Assembly: GCA_958405195.1 (NCBI GenBank)
Contig: CATYDM010000026.1
Span: forward strand, 1-27,749
Direction: 5' to 3'
From: an uncultured Collinsella sp.
GTDB taxonomy: Bacteria > Actinomycetota > Coriobacteriia > Coriobacteriales > Coriobacteriaceae
DNA: 27,749 bases
Shown in pieces: positions 1 through 7,947 of this stretch (position 1 is the stretch's first letter; the number at the start of each line of letters is the position of its first letter). The notes beneath the pieces are model-generated. The model had not been told where the DNA came from. It was given only the letters and a program-made list of their open reading frames with translations, and did not search any database. A program made the position numbers and the translations under genes.

Positions 1-57
1 GGACAAAGTCTCCCCGCCCGGAGGCGGCCCCAGCGCGAGACCGTCCCGGATGCCTAC

Positions 58-2586
58 CTACTCGTTGTCGCCTGCGGTCATCTGCGTTGCGGAGAGCGCG
101 CCGTCGGCAGCGGTTGCGGCTGCGGCGTCGGGCCAGACCCAGTCGGTGAAGGCCGGGTGATCGTAGCCCTCATCGCACGCGAACTCGAAGGCCTCGGTGC
201 GGAATGCCTCCCACTTATCAATCTGCTCGGCAAACTTATCGGCGTCGACCATGCGCAGCACGTCGGCGGCCAGTGCCCAGCGGTCCATGTTGTTCAGGCG
301 CAGCATGTCAAACGGCGTTGTCGTGGAGCCTTTCTCCTCGTAGCCGTGAACGCGGAAGGCATCGTGGCCGGGGCGGTTCCAGATCAGGCGGCGAATCGTG
401 CCGGCATAGGCGTGGAACGCGAAGAGGACAGGCTTATCGCCGCAGCCGAACAGCTCAGCCCAGCGCTCGTCGCTGAGAGCCTGGTCGTTCTCGCAGACGT
501 TCTGAATCTTGAGCAGGTCGACCACGTTGACGAACCATACCTTGATACCCAGTTCGCGCAGCATGTCGGTTGCAGCCAGAGCCTCAAGCGTCGGCACGTC
601 ACCGCAGGTGGCGACCACGATGTCGGCCTCGGCGAGCGAATCGGCGGTCGATGCCCACTCCCAGGTCGCAACGCCCTCGGCGAGCTCCGCCTTGGCCTCG
701 TCGACCGTCTGGAAGGTCGGAGCAGGCTGCTTGCCGCAGAAGATGGCGTTGACGCAGTCGGTGGACTGGTAGACGCGCTCGGCAACGGCAAGGGCCATGT
801 TGGCGTCGGCCGGATAGTAGGCATTCACGATGTGCGTGTCGTTGGCCTTGTTGAGCAGCAGGTCGATAAAGCCGGGGTCCTGGTGCGAGAATCCGTTGTG
901 GTCCTGGCGCCAGACATGGCTCGACAGCAAAATGTTAAGGCCGCTAATGGGAGCACGCCACGGAATCTCGCGCTTGGTAGCCTCGAGCCACTTGCAGTGC
1001 TGGTTGACCATGGAGTCGACCACATGGACAAAGCTCTCGTAGGAGCTCCACACGCCGGAGCGGCCGGTGAGAACGTAGGCCTCGAGGAAGCCCTCGCACT
1101 GGTGCTCGGACAGCTGCTCGACGACCTTACCGGAGCCGGCCAGCAGCTCGTCGTTGGCATCGTCCTCGTAGAAGCCAGCGTCCCACTGCTTCTTGGTCAC
1201 CTTGTAGGCAGCCTGCAGGCGGTTGGACGCGGTCTCGTCGGGACCGAAGATGCGGAAGTCATCCATGTTCTTGGCCAGAACGTCGGCAGTGTACTCACCA
1301 AAGACGCGGGCGGCCTCGGTAGAGCCCCAGCCATGACCCTTAGTTGCGACGGGGACCTCGTGGGCATGAATATTGGGCAGCTCGAGCTCGCGGCGCACCT
1401 TGCCACCGTTCGCGTTGGGGTTGGCGCCGATGCGCAGCTCGCCGGTCGGCATAAAGGCCGTCACCTCGGGGCGCACCTGGCCCTCGGGCGTAAAGAGCTC
1501 CTCGGGCTTGTAGGAACGCAGCCACTCGCGCAGTACGCGGAAGTGCTCGTGGGTGTCCTTGGCACTCGCCAGCGGCACCTGATGCGCGCGCCAGGAGTCC
1601 TCGGTCTTCTTGCCGTCGATGCGCTTGGGGCAAGTCCAGCCCTTGGGCGTACGGAACACAATCATGGGGTAGGCCGGGCGGACCACGGTCTCGCCTGAGG
1701 CGGCCTGGGCCTGCGCGGTGGCCTTGATGTCACAGATCTCGTCAAAGACCTGCTCAAACAGGGCGGCAAAGCGCTCGTGGATGCTTGCGTGGCTCTCGTC
1801 GTCAAAGCCGGCGACAAAGAAGTGCGGCTTATAGCCCATGCCCTCAAAGAACTTGGTGAGCTCCTCATCGGACACGCGGGCAAGGATGGTGGGGTTGGCG
1901 ATCTTGTAACCGTTGAGGTGCAGGATCGGCAGGACGATGCCGTCGGTTGCCGGGTTCACGAGCTTGTTGGACTGCCAAGAGGTCGCGAGCGGACCGGTCT
2001 CGGACTCGCCATCGCCCACCACGGCCACGGCCAGCAGGCTCGGGTTGTCCATAACGGCGCCGTAGGCGTGGCTGAGCGTGTAGCCGAGCTCGCCGCCCTC
2101 GTGGATGGAACCGGGCGTCTCGGGCGCAAAGTGGCTCGGGATGCCGCCGGGATAGGAGAACTGGCGGAAGAACTTCTGCAGGCCGGCCTCGTCATTGGTG
2201 ATGTCGGGGCGAATCTCGCGGTAGGTGCCGTCGAGCAGCGACTGAGCAGTACCGGCGGGGCCACCGTGACCAGGGCCCATCAAGAAGATAGCATTCTGGT
2301 TGTGGTCGGCGATCAGTCGATTGACGTGACCGAACAGGAAGTTGATGCCGGGCGTGGTGCCCCAGTGGCCAACCAGGCGGTGCTTAACGTCCGGACGACC
2401 GAAGTCGCGCACCTCACCGGTTTTCTCATCAACAAAGTCGGGGCGCATTAGCGGGTTAGAGCGAAGGTAGATCTGACCGACGGACAGATAGTTCGATGCG
2501 CGCCAATACAGGTCGACGCCCTCGAGCTCGGAAGCCGGCACCTCGTGGCCCAGCTTTTGCCACGGCGTCCCCAGTGTTTTAGCCAT
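58..2586 (-). CDS. xfp: Xylulose-5-phosphate/fructose-6-phosphate phosphoketolase
   Basis: Thiamine-diphosphate enzyme that cleaves xylulose 5-phosphate (and usually fructose 6-phosphate) with inorganic phosphate to acetyl phosphate plus glyceraldehyde 3-phosphate or erythrose 4-phosphate; cytosolic, key step of the bifid-type shunt. The 842-residue length is slightly above the usual ~790-830. Visible family motifs: GHWGTTPG (73-80), GPGHGGP (104-110), the EGGELGY stretch (163-169) and the ThDP/Mg-binding GDGESETG (191-198) followed by Asn207. The start is supported by GAAGGGAC about 8 bases upstream of ATG at 2586. It lies downstream of a LacI-family gene on the same strand, with a 204-base gap carrying two operator-like palindromes, so sugar-responsive repression is likely. 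Dual substrate use is known for the family but not provable here. Confidence 0.97.
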   Translation of the reverse strand: MAKTLGTPWQKLGHEVPASELEGVDLYWRASNYLSVGQIYLRSNPLMRPDFVDEKTGEVRDFGRPDVKHRLVGHWGTTPGINFLFGHVNRLIADHNQNAIFLMGPGHGGPAGTAQSLLDGTYREIRPDITNDEAGLQKFFRQFSYPGGIPSHFAPETPGSIHEGGELGYTLSHAYGAVMDNPSLLAVAVVGDGESETGPLATSWQSNKLVNPATDGIVLPILHLNGYKIANPTILARVSDEELTKFFEGMGYKPHFFVAGFDDESHASIHERFAALFEQVFDEICDIKATAQAQAASGETVVRPAYPMIVFRTPKGWTCPKRIDGKKTEDSWRAHQVPLASAKDTHEHFRVLREWLRSYKPEELFTPEGQVRPEVTAFMPTGELRIGANPNANGGKVRRELELPNIHAHEVPVATKGHGWGSTEAARVFGEYTADVLAKNMDDFRIFGPDETASNRLQAAYKVTKKQWDAGFYEDDANDELLAGSGKVVEQLSEHQCEGFLEAYVLTGRSGVWSSYESFVHVVDSMVNQHCKWLEATKREIPWRAPISGLNILLSSHVWRQDHNGFSHQDPGFIDLLLNKANDTHIVNAYYPADANMALAVAERVYQSTDCVNAIFCGKQPAPTFQTVDEAKAELAEGVATWEWASTADSLAEADIVVATCGDVPTLEALAATDMLRELGIKVWFVNVVDLLKIQNVCENDQALSDERWAELFGCGDKPVLFAFHAYAGTIRRLIWNRPGHDAFRVHGYEEKGSTTTPFDMLRLNNMDRWALAADVLRMVDADKFAEQIDKWEAFRTEAFEFACDEGYDHPAFTDWVWPDAAAATAADGALSATQMTAGDNE

Positions 2587-2644
2587 TGTTTATGTCCCTT
2601 CGCTGTGCGGTCGCCCTCCGATACGGCAACCTTTCGTTGGGACT

Positions 2645-2693
2645 AGTATATTTGCTAAAACGTTTTATCATGGTGAAAAAACGTTTTACCACC
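2645..2693 (-). promoter_or_regulatory. xfp promoter with two LacI-type operator palindromes
   Basis: Read on the minus strand, a TATACT -10 box lies at 2645-2650. A perfect 12-base palindrome TAAAACGTTTTA is at 2656-2667. A second palindrome at 2672-2693 has the core AAAACGTTTT (2678-2687) and matching outer GGTG/CACC arms. The two centres (2661/2662 and 2682/2683) are 21 bases apart, two helical turns, so two dimers would sit on the same DNA face. The sites cover the -10 to -35 interval, which fits repression. The central CG flanked by A/T tracts is typical of LacI-family operators; the adjacent regulator gene is the obvious candidate binder. Confidence 0.75.
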
Positions 2694-2790
2694 CTTATCA
2701 ATCGCATCGATCAACAAAACGCGACATTCACCTGCGGCATTGACTGTCACAGGTGCTCCACATTCGGTCTCTGCAAATTGATAAACGTGT

Positions 2791-3819
2791 TTAGTTGTGT
2801 TTAGTAAGCTCGAGCACGCTGTCCTTAACGATAAGCTCCGGCTCCAGAACGACCTCTTCGGCATGCCTGCCGCCCCTACCGGCAAGACGCTTGGACATGC
2901 AGCCAAAAGCATGCTCCGCAAGGACACCAGGATCCTGCTCAATCGCGGTCAGCGCCGGCTCAAAGAGAACATCGGCCGCCGAGTTGTCATAGCTCACCAC
3001 CGAAATATCGCCCGGGATGCTCTTCCCCATCTCGTGCAAGCGCTTGAGCAAACCGAGGGCAATATTATCTGAGCTTGCGAACACGGCAGTGGCGTCAGTT
3101 GCGAGCACCGCCTCCGAGGCCTCGTATGCGCTCGGAATGTAGTACTCGCTCTCAAACTCCAAACGCGCGTCGATCGGCAGGCCAACCTCACGCAGCGCGC
3201 GCTCATAGCCGGCAAGTCGCTTGCGACCCGTATTGGAACGGCGGGCATTAACCAGGCAGGCGATGCGACGGTGGCCTTGCTCAATCAGATAGCGGGTGGC
3301 CATGTAGCCACCCATCTCGTGGTCGAACATCACCTTGTCGCACGCGAGCCCCTCAATGGCACGGTCGACCATTACCGCCGGGATAGGCAGATGGCTGACT
3401 TCTTCGCGCAGGGCGCGGTCGTCGGAGAACTCGTCACCCACCACCAGAAAGACGCCATCAACGCCGCGCGTCACCAGCTGGCGCAGCAGCTCCAGATCGT
3501 CATCGGCGCTTCCGCCCGAGCTGGTAATGAAGAGCGCATAGCCGTCCTCGCGGCAGCGCTTTTCCAGGCTACCGGCGAGCGAGGCAAAAAAGCGGCTCTC
3601 GATGTTAGGGACGATAAGGCCCAGCGTGCGCGACTCGCGCATGACCAGGCTGCGCGCAATCTGGTTGGGAACATAGTGGTTGCGCGCCGCGACCTCTTTG
3701 ATGAGCTTGCGGTTTTCTTCCGAGATGCGACAGGGCCGATTATTGAGAACAAGCGAGACCGACGAGGGGGAAAGCCCCACCTCCTGGGCAATCTGCTTGA
3801 GGGTGACTTTGTTGGCCAT
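2791..3819 (-). CDS. LacI-family transcriptional regulator
   Basis: Predicted sugar-responsive repressor of 342 residues, the usual LacI-family length. The N-terminal helix-turn-helix is clear (residues ~6-30: VTLKQIAQEVGLSPSSVSLVLN, in which PSSVSLVLN is the recognition-helix region), followed by the hinge region (~50-60) and a periplasmic-binding-protein-like effector domain starting at RTLGLIVPNIES and running to ~335. The start at 3819 has GGAAGGAG 4-5 bases upstream. A TATACT box at 3855-3860 (minus strand) is a plausible promoter. It lies directly upstream of xfp on the same strand, and the tandem operators at the xfp promoter suggest it controls xfp. The effector cannot be read from the sequence. 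Confidence 0.93.
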   Translation of the reverse strand: MANKVTLKQIAQEVGLSPSSVSLVLNNRPCRISEENRKLIKEVAARNHYVPNQIARSLVMRESRTLGLIVPNIESRFFASLAGSLEKRCREDGYALFITSSGGSADDDLELLRQLVTRGVDGVFLVVGDEFSDDRALREEVSHLPIPAVMVDRAIEGLACDKVMFDHEMGGYMATRYLIEQGHRRIACLVNARRSNTGRKRLAGYERALREVGLPIDARLEFESEYYIPSAYEASEAVLATDATAVFASSDNIALGLLKRLHEMGKSIPGDISVVSYDNSAADVLFEPALTAIEQDPGVLAEHAFGCMSKRLAGRGGRHAEEVVLEPELIVKDSVLELTKHN

Positions 3820-3953
3820 CTCGCTCCTTCCGGGTTTACGCGCAATCTCTTGAAAGTATAGCGACTACCCCTCTACCTCGGTGATAAACACTTTACCAAT
3901 CCGGTGGACGGCTGTTTTATCGCCGCCAGCGCACCAAATCCGTCCGGGTGGGG

Positions 3954-3959
3954 TATATT
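3954..3959 (+). promoter_or_regulatory. Probable murB -10 box
   Basis: TATATT at 3954-3959, about 44 bases before the chosen murB start, in the gap between the divergent lacI-type gene and murB. No convincing -35 box is visible at the usual distance, so this is only a candidate. Confidence 0.4.
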
Positions 3960-4002
3960 GCAATCGATTGATGACAACGACCACCAAAAGGCGGATATTC
4001 GT

Positions 4003-4965
4003 ATGCACGAGAACGACTTTTTTAACGAGGACCTGCTCTGCGCGCTTGCTGGCGTTGCCGGCGAAGACAACGTACTGATGAGCGAGCCCATGCGCGAGCA
4101 CACCACGTTTAAGATCGGCGGCCCGGCCGACGTCTTTGTCACGCCCGATACCGAGCAGGGCCTCGTCGCCACGCTCGATACCTGCTATCGCTGCGATCTG
4201 CCCCTCACCATCGTGGGCAACGGCTCCGACCTACTCGTCGGCGACAAGGGCATCCGCGGCGTCGTCGTAGCGCTGGGCGAAGGTCTCTCCAACATCACCG
4301 TCAACGGCACGCACGTCACGGCGGCAGCCGGCGCCTTGCTTTCCGATGTCGCCGCGGCGGCAGCCGAGGCCGGCCTCACCGGCATGGAGCCCATCTCGGG
4401 CATCCCCGGATCGGTCGGCGGCGCCTGCTACATGAACGCCGGTGCCTACGGTGCCTGCATGGCCGATGTGCTGGAGTCCGTGCGCGTCTACAAACCCGCT
4501 CGCCAGCTCGACGACGGCACCCGCGGCAGCGGCAATATCATTGAGTTCGATGTCGATGAGCTCAACCTGGGCTATCGCAAGAGCCGCATTGCCGACGACG
4601 GCTTCATCGTGCTTTCGGCCACCTTCAATCTCGCTCCGGGCAACGCCGCGATGATCAAGGCCGACATGGACGACTACCGCCAGCGCCGCGAGGACAAGCA
4701 GCCGCTCGACATGCCGAGTGCCGGCTCCACTTTCAAGCGCCCCGAGGGTTACTTTGCCGGCAAACTCATCATGGATGCCGGCCTGCGAGGACACGCCGTT
4801 GGCGGCGCGCAGGTGAGCGAGAAGCACTGCGGCTTCATCGTCAACGCCGACCACGCCACCGCCGCCGATGTCGACGAACTCATCCGCCACATCCAGGCAA
4901 CCGTCAAAGACCAATTCAACGTAGACCTAGAACCCGAAGTCCACCGAGTCGGAGAATTCCTTTAA
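4003..4965 (+). CDS. murB: UDP-N-acetylenolpyruvoylglucosamine reductase
   Basis: Cytosolic FAD enzyme that reduces UDP-GlcNAc-enolpyruvate to UDP-MurNAc with NADPH, the second committed step of peptidoglycan precursor synthesis. 320 residues from the chosen ATG, near the family norm of ~300. FAD-binding motifs: NTTF-like TTFKIGGPADVF (34-45), VGNGSDLLVGD (71-81), GIPGSVGGACYMNAGAYG (133-150). Catalytic candidates: Arg192 in GYRKSR, Ser242 in AGSTFKRP, Glu312 in EPEVHRVG. The frame is open from an ATG at 3904, but that extension has no homologous look, crosses the -10 box, and lacks a ribosome site; AAGGCGG lies 8 bases before ATG 4003. Followed by a strong terminator. Confidence 0.95.
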   Translation: MHENDFFNEDLLCALAGVAGEDNVLMSEPMREHTTFKIGGPADVFVTPDTEQGLVATLDTCYRCDLPLTIVGNGSDLLVGDKGIRGVVVALGEGLSNITVNGTHVTAAAGALLSDVAAAAAEAGLTGMEPISGIPGSVGGACYMNAGAYGACMADVLESVRVYKPARQLDDGTRGSGNIIEFDVDELNLGYRKSRIADDGFIVLSATFNLAPGNAAMIKADMDDYRQRREDKQPLDMPSAGSTFKRPEGYFAGKLIMDAGLRGHAVGGAQVSEKHCGFIVNADHATAADVDELIRHIQATVKDQFNVDLEPEVHRVGEFL

Positions 4966-4970
4966 CAAAG

Positions 4971-4990
4971 AAGGCCCCGAAAGGGGCCTT
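4971..4990 (+). terminator. murB terminator
   Basis: Perfect 8-base stem AAGGCCCC/GGGGCCTT closed by a GAAA tetraloop, starting 6 bases after the murB stop codon. The T-tract is weak (caccatattta). Confidence 0.8.
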
Positions 4991-5043
4991 CACCATATTT
5001 ATTCAGATAATCCGGTCCGGTGTGTCACGCCTTGGACCCGGAA

Positions 5044-5174
5044 GGTCCGGGGCTGGGGGCGAGGCATAAGGTTGGTCGCGAGTTCCGCACGCAAAGAAGG
5101 CCACTTAATGTGGCCTTCGTCTTGCGCAGGACTGTAGAGCAGGCAACCTTATGCCTCGCCCCCAGTCCCGGACC
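5044..5174 (+). repeat. Structured palindromic repeat element, copy A
   Basis: Left arm 5044-5074 pairs with right arm 5144-5174 over 31 bases with a single G-T wobble. Between them is a 69-base core (5075-5143). The core holds GCGAGTTCCGCACG (5078-5091), a hairpin GAAGGCCAC/GTGGCCTTC (5096-5104 with 5110-5118, loop TTAAT) and GACTGTAGAGCAGG (5130-5143). Copy B (22908-22976) has a core of the same length with 62 of 69 identical bases, yet unrelated arms. The element lies between convergent genes, 20 bases beyond the stop of the NlpC/CHAP gene. There is no T-tract, so it does not look like an ordinary intrinsic terminator. It may be a structured RNA or a DNA cruciform/mobile element. Confidence 0.85.
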
Positions 5175-5193
5175 AACTTGCTTCAAACCGCAG

Positions 5194-6399
5194 CTACGAC
5201 AGCGCAATACCGCCGAGCCAGCCCCAACGCACGCCAGAGCCAGTGCCATAGAAGCTAATAAACGAGTCAAGCGACTTAGACGTAATGGCACCCTCGTTGC
5301 TCATAACGATGCCGCCGCCAACGTAGATACCCACATGACCGTAGATAAGGCCCGGAGCACCCGTGCCGCTGTGCGAGGAATCGGCCACGATCATGCCCAC
5401 CTGCAGCGCCGAGCGGTCGGAGCTATAGCACCAGGCGTTAAACATGTCGCACGCATTGCCTCCAAAGTAGCCAACGCCGGCGTTACGGAAGACATTGGTG
5501 ACCCACGCCGCGCACCAGTTCTGACCCGGCGAAGGCGTGGAGTAGCACGCGTTGACGACAGCCTGCTGCTTGCCCGAGCCGGCATTCTGCTGCGGAGTTC
5601 CGGGCGCGTACGATCCACCACCCGAGCTCGAACCACCCGAGTAGGAATTGTTCTTGTTCGCGGCAGCCGCGGCAGCGGCAGCCTTCCTAGCGGCCTCCTC
5701 AGCCTGGGCAGCAGCGAGGATCTCGGAATCGCGCTGAGCCATGAGCTCCTTGACGTCGTCGGAAAGACCGTTCAGCACGGTCTGGACTTCTTGCTGCTTG
5801 GCCTGCATGTCCTGCATCTGGGCAGTCTGCTGGTCCTTGAGCTTCTCTAAGTCGGCCTTCTGCGACTCGAGCTCGGTCTTTTGCGCATCGAGCTCTTCCT
5901 GGATGGTCTGAATGTCCTCGATGGCGTCGCGGTCGCTCTTGTTGATCTTCTCAACGTAATGCGCGTTGGCGACGAGTTCCTCAAACGAGCCAGAGGCCAG
6001 CAGCAGCGACAGGATGTTCGTGCCGCCGGACTTGTAGCTGGCGGCCACGCGATCGGAAAGGTCGTTGCGCTTCTTCTTGAGCTCGGCCTTCTTTTCATCG
6101 ATCTGGGCCTGCGTGTCGCCAATCTTGCCCTGGACATTCTCGATGTCGTTGAGGGTCTGGGCATTCTTGTTGGCCAGCGCCGCATACTCATTTGCGATGC
6201 TGTCGAGCTGGGCCTGAACCTCGTCGAGCTGGGCCTGGGCGGCATTCAGTTTATCGGTGGTTTCTTTGGAAGCCTCCGCCGCATGGGCGCGAGCGGGCAG
6301 GCCAAAAAGAACTGCCGCAGAAGCGGCGCCGAACAGGGCCTTGAGGGCAGTGCGGCGCGAGAGCTCCTGGGAAAGGATGGAATCGCTGTTTGGTGACAT
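5194..6399 (-). CDS. Secreted coiled-coil NlpC/P60- or CHAP-type peptidoglycan hydrolase
   Basis: 401-residue exported protein likely acting on peptidoglycan peptides. The N-terminus has a twin-arginine-like motif SRRTALK (Arg15-Arg16), a hydrophobic stretch (21-34) and an ARAHA cleavage region near residue 40. Residues ~42-250 are a long coiled coil rich in Q, E, K and A, as in PcsB/RipA-like hydrolases where it holds the enzyme inactive or docks it to division machinery. A Ser/Gly/Asn linker (~250-275) precedes the C-terminal cysteine-peptidase fold, with Cys296 in QNWCAAWV and His355 in YGHVGIYV as the catalytic pair. GGAGT lies upstream of the ATG at 6399. CHAP versus NlpC/P60 assignment is uncertain. 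Monocistronic; its 3' end abuts repeat copy A. Confidence 0.88.
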   Translation of the reverse strand: MSPNSDSILSQELSRRTALKALFGAASAAVLFGLPARAHAAEASKETTDKLNAAQAQLDEVQAQLDSIANEYAALANKNAQTLNDIENVQGKIGDTQAQIDEKKAELKKKRNDLSDRVAASYKSGGTNILSLLLASGSFEELVANAHYVEKINKSDRDAIEDIQTIQEELDAQKTELESQKADLEKLKDQQTAQMQDMQAKQQEVQTVLNGLSDDVKELMAQRDSEILAAAQAEEAARKAAAAAAAANKNNSYSGGSSSGGGSYAPGTPQQNAGSGKQQAVVNACYSTPSPGQNWCAAWVTNVFRNAGVGYFGGNACDMFNAWCYSSDRSALQVGMIVADSSHSGTGAPGLIYGHVGIYVGGGIVMSNEGAITSKSLDSFISFYGTGSGVRWGWLGGIALS

Positions 6400-6622
6400 A
6401 TGTACTCCGTTACATGCTTATTTATATGTCGCTCAACTCATACATATTAGCGTACATATGGCGCGTCCCAACGATTTCCACGAACGGCAGGAAACTGCAA
6501 GGTCAGCGGCTCGTAAGCAAATGCCAAAGATCAGGTTATGCGTACGCAAGCTCTTCTATGAGTACGTTAGCACAATCCTCTGCTTTTCCTACGGCGCACG
6601 ATTTGGGCGTCCCTGCCTGCGC

Positions 6623-6628
6623 TATACT
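6623..6628 (+). promoter_or_regulatory. Probable galE -10 box
   Basis: TATACT at 6623-6628, 38 bases before the galE ATG; TAGGAG at 6655-6660 is the ribosome site. No good -35 hexamer is seen at 17 bases. Confidence 0.5.
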
Positions 6629-6665
6629 CCCCTGAAGAAGTGTTCCTGATTCGATAGGAGACTAC

Positions 6666-7727
6666 ATGTCCAAAGCACTCGACCCCAAAGACACCTGTGT
6701 CCTCGTTACCGGTGGCGCCGGCTTTATCGGCTCGCACACCGTCGTTCAGCTGCTCGAGGGTGGCTACCAGGTCGTCATCGTCGATGATCTCTCCAACTCC
6801 AGCGCCGTCGCCGTCGACCGCGTCAAGACCATCGTGGGCGACGAGGCCGCCAAGAACCTCACCTTCTACGAGGCCAACGTGCTCGACCGCGATGCAATGA
6901 ACAAGATCTTCGATACCCATCAGATCGACCGCGTCATCCACTTCGCCGGTTTTAAGGCCGTCGGCGAGTCGGTGAGCAAGCCCGTCGAGTACTACCACAA
7001 CAACATCGAGAACACCCTGGTGCTCATCGACGTCATGCGCAGCCATGGCTGCAAGTCCATCATCTTCTCGAGCTCCTCGACCGTCTACGGCGACCCGGAC
7101 AACCCGCCCGTCACCGAGGAGGATCCTAAGAAGCCCGCGACCAACCCCTATGGTTGGACCAAGTGGATGATCGAGCAGATCCTTATGGACGTCCACACCG
7201 CCGACCCCGAGTGGGACGTCGTGCTGCTCCGTTACTTCAACCCCATCGGCGCTCATCCGTCAGGCCTGATCGGCGAGGACCCCAAGGGCATCCCCAACAA
7301 CCTGGTGCCCTATGTCGCCCAGGTTGCCGTGGGCAAGCTCGAGGCCGTTCAGGTCTTTGGCAACGATTACCCCACCCCCGACGGCACCGGCGTGCGCGAC
7401 TACATCCACGTGTGCGATCTGGCCTCTGGTCACGTTGCCGCCCTTAACTGGATGAACGGCAAGACCGGCGTCGAGATCTTTAACCTGGGCACCGGCACCG
7501 GCACCTCGGTACTCGAGGTCGTCGCCGCCTTCTCCAAGGCTTGTGGCAAGGAGCTGCCCTACGTGATCCGCGAGCGCCGCGCCGGCGACATCGCTGCCAA
7601 CTGGTGCGATGCCTCCAAGGCCGAGCGCATGATGGGCTGGAAGGCCCAGTACGACATCGCGGACATGTGCCGCGATAGCTGGAACTGGCAGAGCCACAAC
7701 CCCAATGGCTTCGCCGACGCCGAGTAG
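6666..7727 (+). CDS. galE: UDP-glucose 4-epimerase
   Basis: Cytosolic NAD-dependent short-chain-dehydrogenase-type epimerase interconverting UDP-glucose and UDP-galactose (Leloir pathway and supply of galactosyl donors for surface glycans). 353 residues; family norm ~330-340. The NAD-binding GGAGFIGSH motif starts at residue 16, the Ser/Thr catalytic region is SSSSTVYG (~134-141) and the YxxxK pair is Tyr162/Lys166 in YGWTK. The GalE-type region TGVRDYIHVCDLA and the FNLGTGTG motif are also present. ATG 6666 follows TAGGAG by 5 bases. No other Leloir genes are adjacent and the gene ends in its own terminator, so it appears monocistronic. Confidence 0.96.
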   Translation: MSKALDPKDTCVLVTGGAGFIGSHTVVQLLEGGYQVVIVDDLSNSSAVAVDRVKTIVGDEAAKNLTFYEANVLDRDAMNKIFDTHQIDRVIHFAGFKAVGESVSKPVEYYHNNIENTLVLIDVMRSHGCKSIIFSSSSTVYGDPDNPPVTEEDPKKPATNPYGWTKWMIEQILMDVHTADPEWDVVLLRYFNPIGAHPSGLIGEDPKGIPNNLVPYVAQVAVGKLEAVQVFGNDYPTPDGTGVRDYIHVCDLASGHVAALNWMNGKTGVEIFNLGTGTGTSVLEVVAAFSKACGKELPYVIRERRAGDIAANWCDASKAERMMGWKAQYDIADMCRDSWNWQSHNPNGFADAE

Positions 7728-7749
7728 CAAAAACCTACATACCGCTCTT

Positions 7750-7783
7750 GCCCCGATCTCACGTTGTGAGGTCGGGGCTTTTT
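7750..7783 (+). terminator. galE intrinsic terminator
   Basis: 13-base stem GCCCCGATCTCAC/GTGAGGTCGGGGC (7750-7762 with 7766-7778, one G-T wobble) with a three-base loop, followed by a T run. Confidence 0.92.
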
Positions 7784-7835
7784 CATGGCATGTAACCATT
7801 CGCCGAAAATCGACCAACTTTTTTATCTTGCCTGT

Positions 7836-7862
7836 ACATGTTTAAACAACATGTTTTACAAT
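7836..7862 (+). promoter_or_regulatory. malQ promoter region with GntR-type palindrome
   Basis: A -10-like TACAAT is at 7857-7862. Just upstream ATGTTTAAACAA (7838-7849) matches a TTGTTTAAACAA palindrome at 11 of 12 positions. It is embedded in a tandem duplication ACATGTTTAAACA/ACATGTTTTACA (7836-7860). Very similar palindromes occur at the ABC, gntR and PTS promoters further on. Binding by the GntR protein encoded at 16979-17698 is inferred. Confidence 0.6.
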
Positions 7863-7947
7863 AGGCGTATCGAATCAGAACATCGGAGGCGGACTGCACA
7901 CCCATCGGCAGGCCGACCCCACAACAAGAAGGTTGGTGAGCGCATTC

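Noticed and set aside
157..1698. 513-codon open frame on the plus strand opposite xfp
   Set aside because: xfp is certain on the other strand; the antisense translation has no family features.
3904..4002. N-terminal extension of murB
   Set aside because: Crosses a -10-like box, has no ribosome-binding site and does not resemble MurB N-termini.
5044..5174. Element copy A as an ordinary intrinsic terminator
   Set aside because: The stem is far longer than usual, has a conserved internal core shared with other loci, and lacks a T-tract on either strand; murB already has its own terminator at 4971-4990.
6398..6462. Palindromic CATATGTAC/GTACATATG pair as an operator of the NlpC/CHAP gene
   Set aside because: AT-rich and short; one half overlaps the start codon, so chance is likely.
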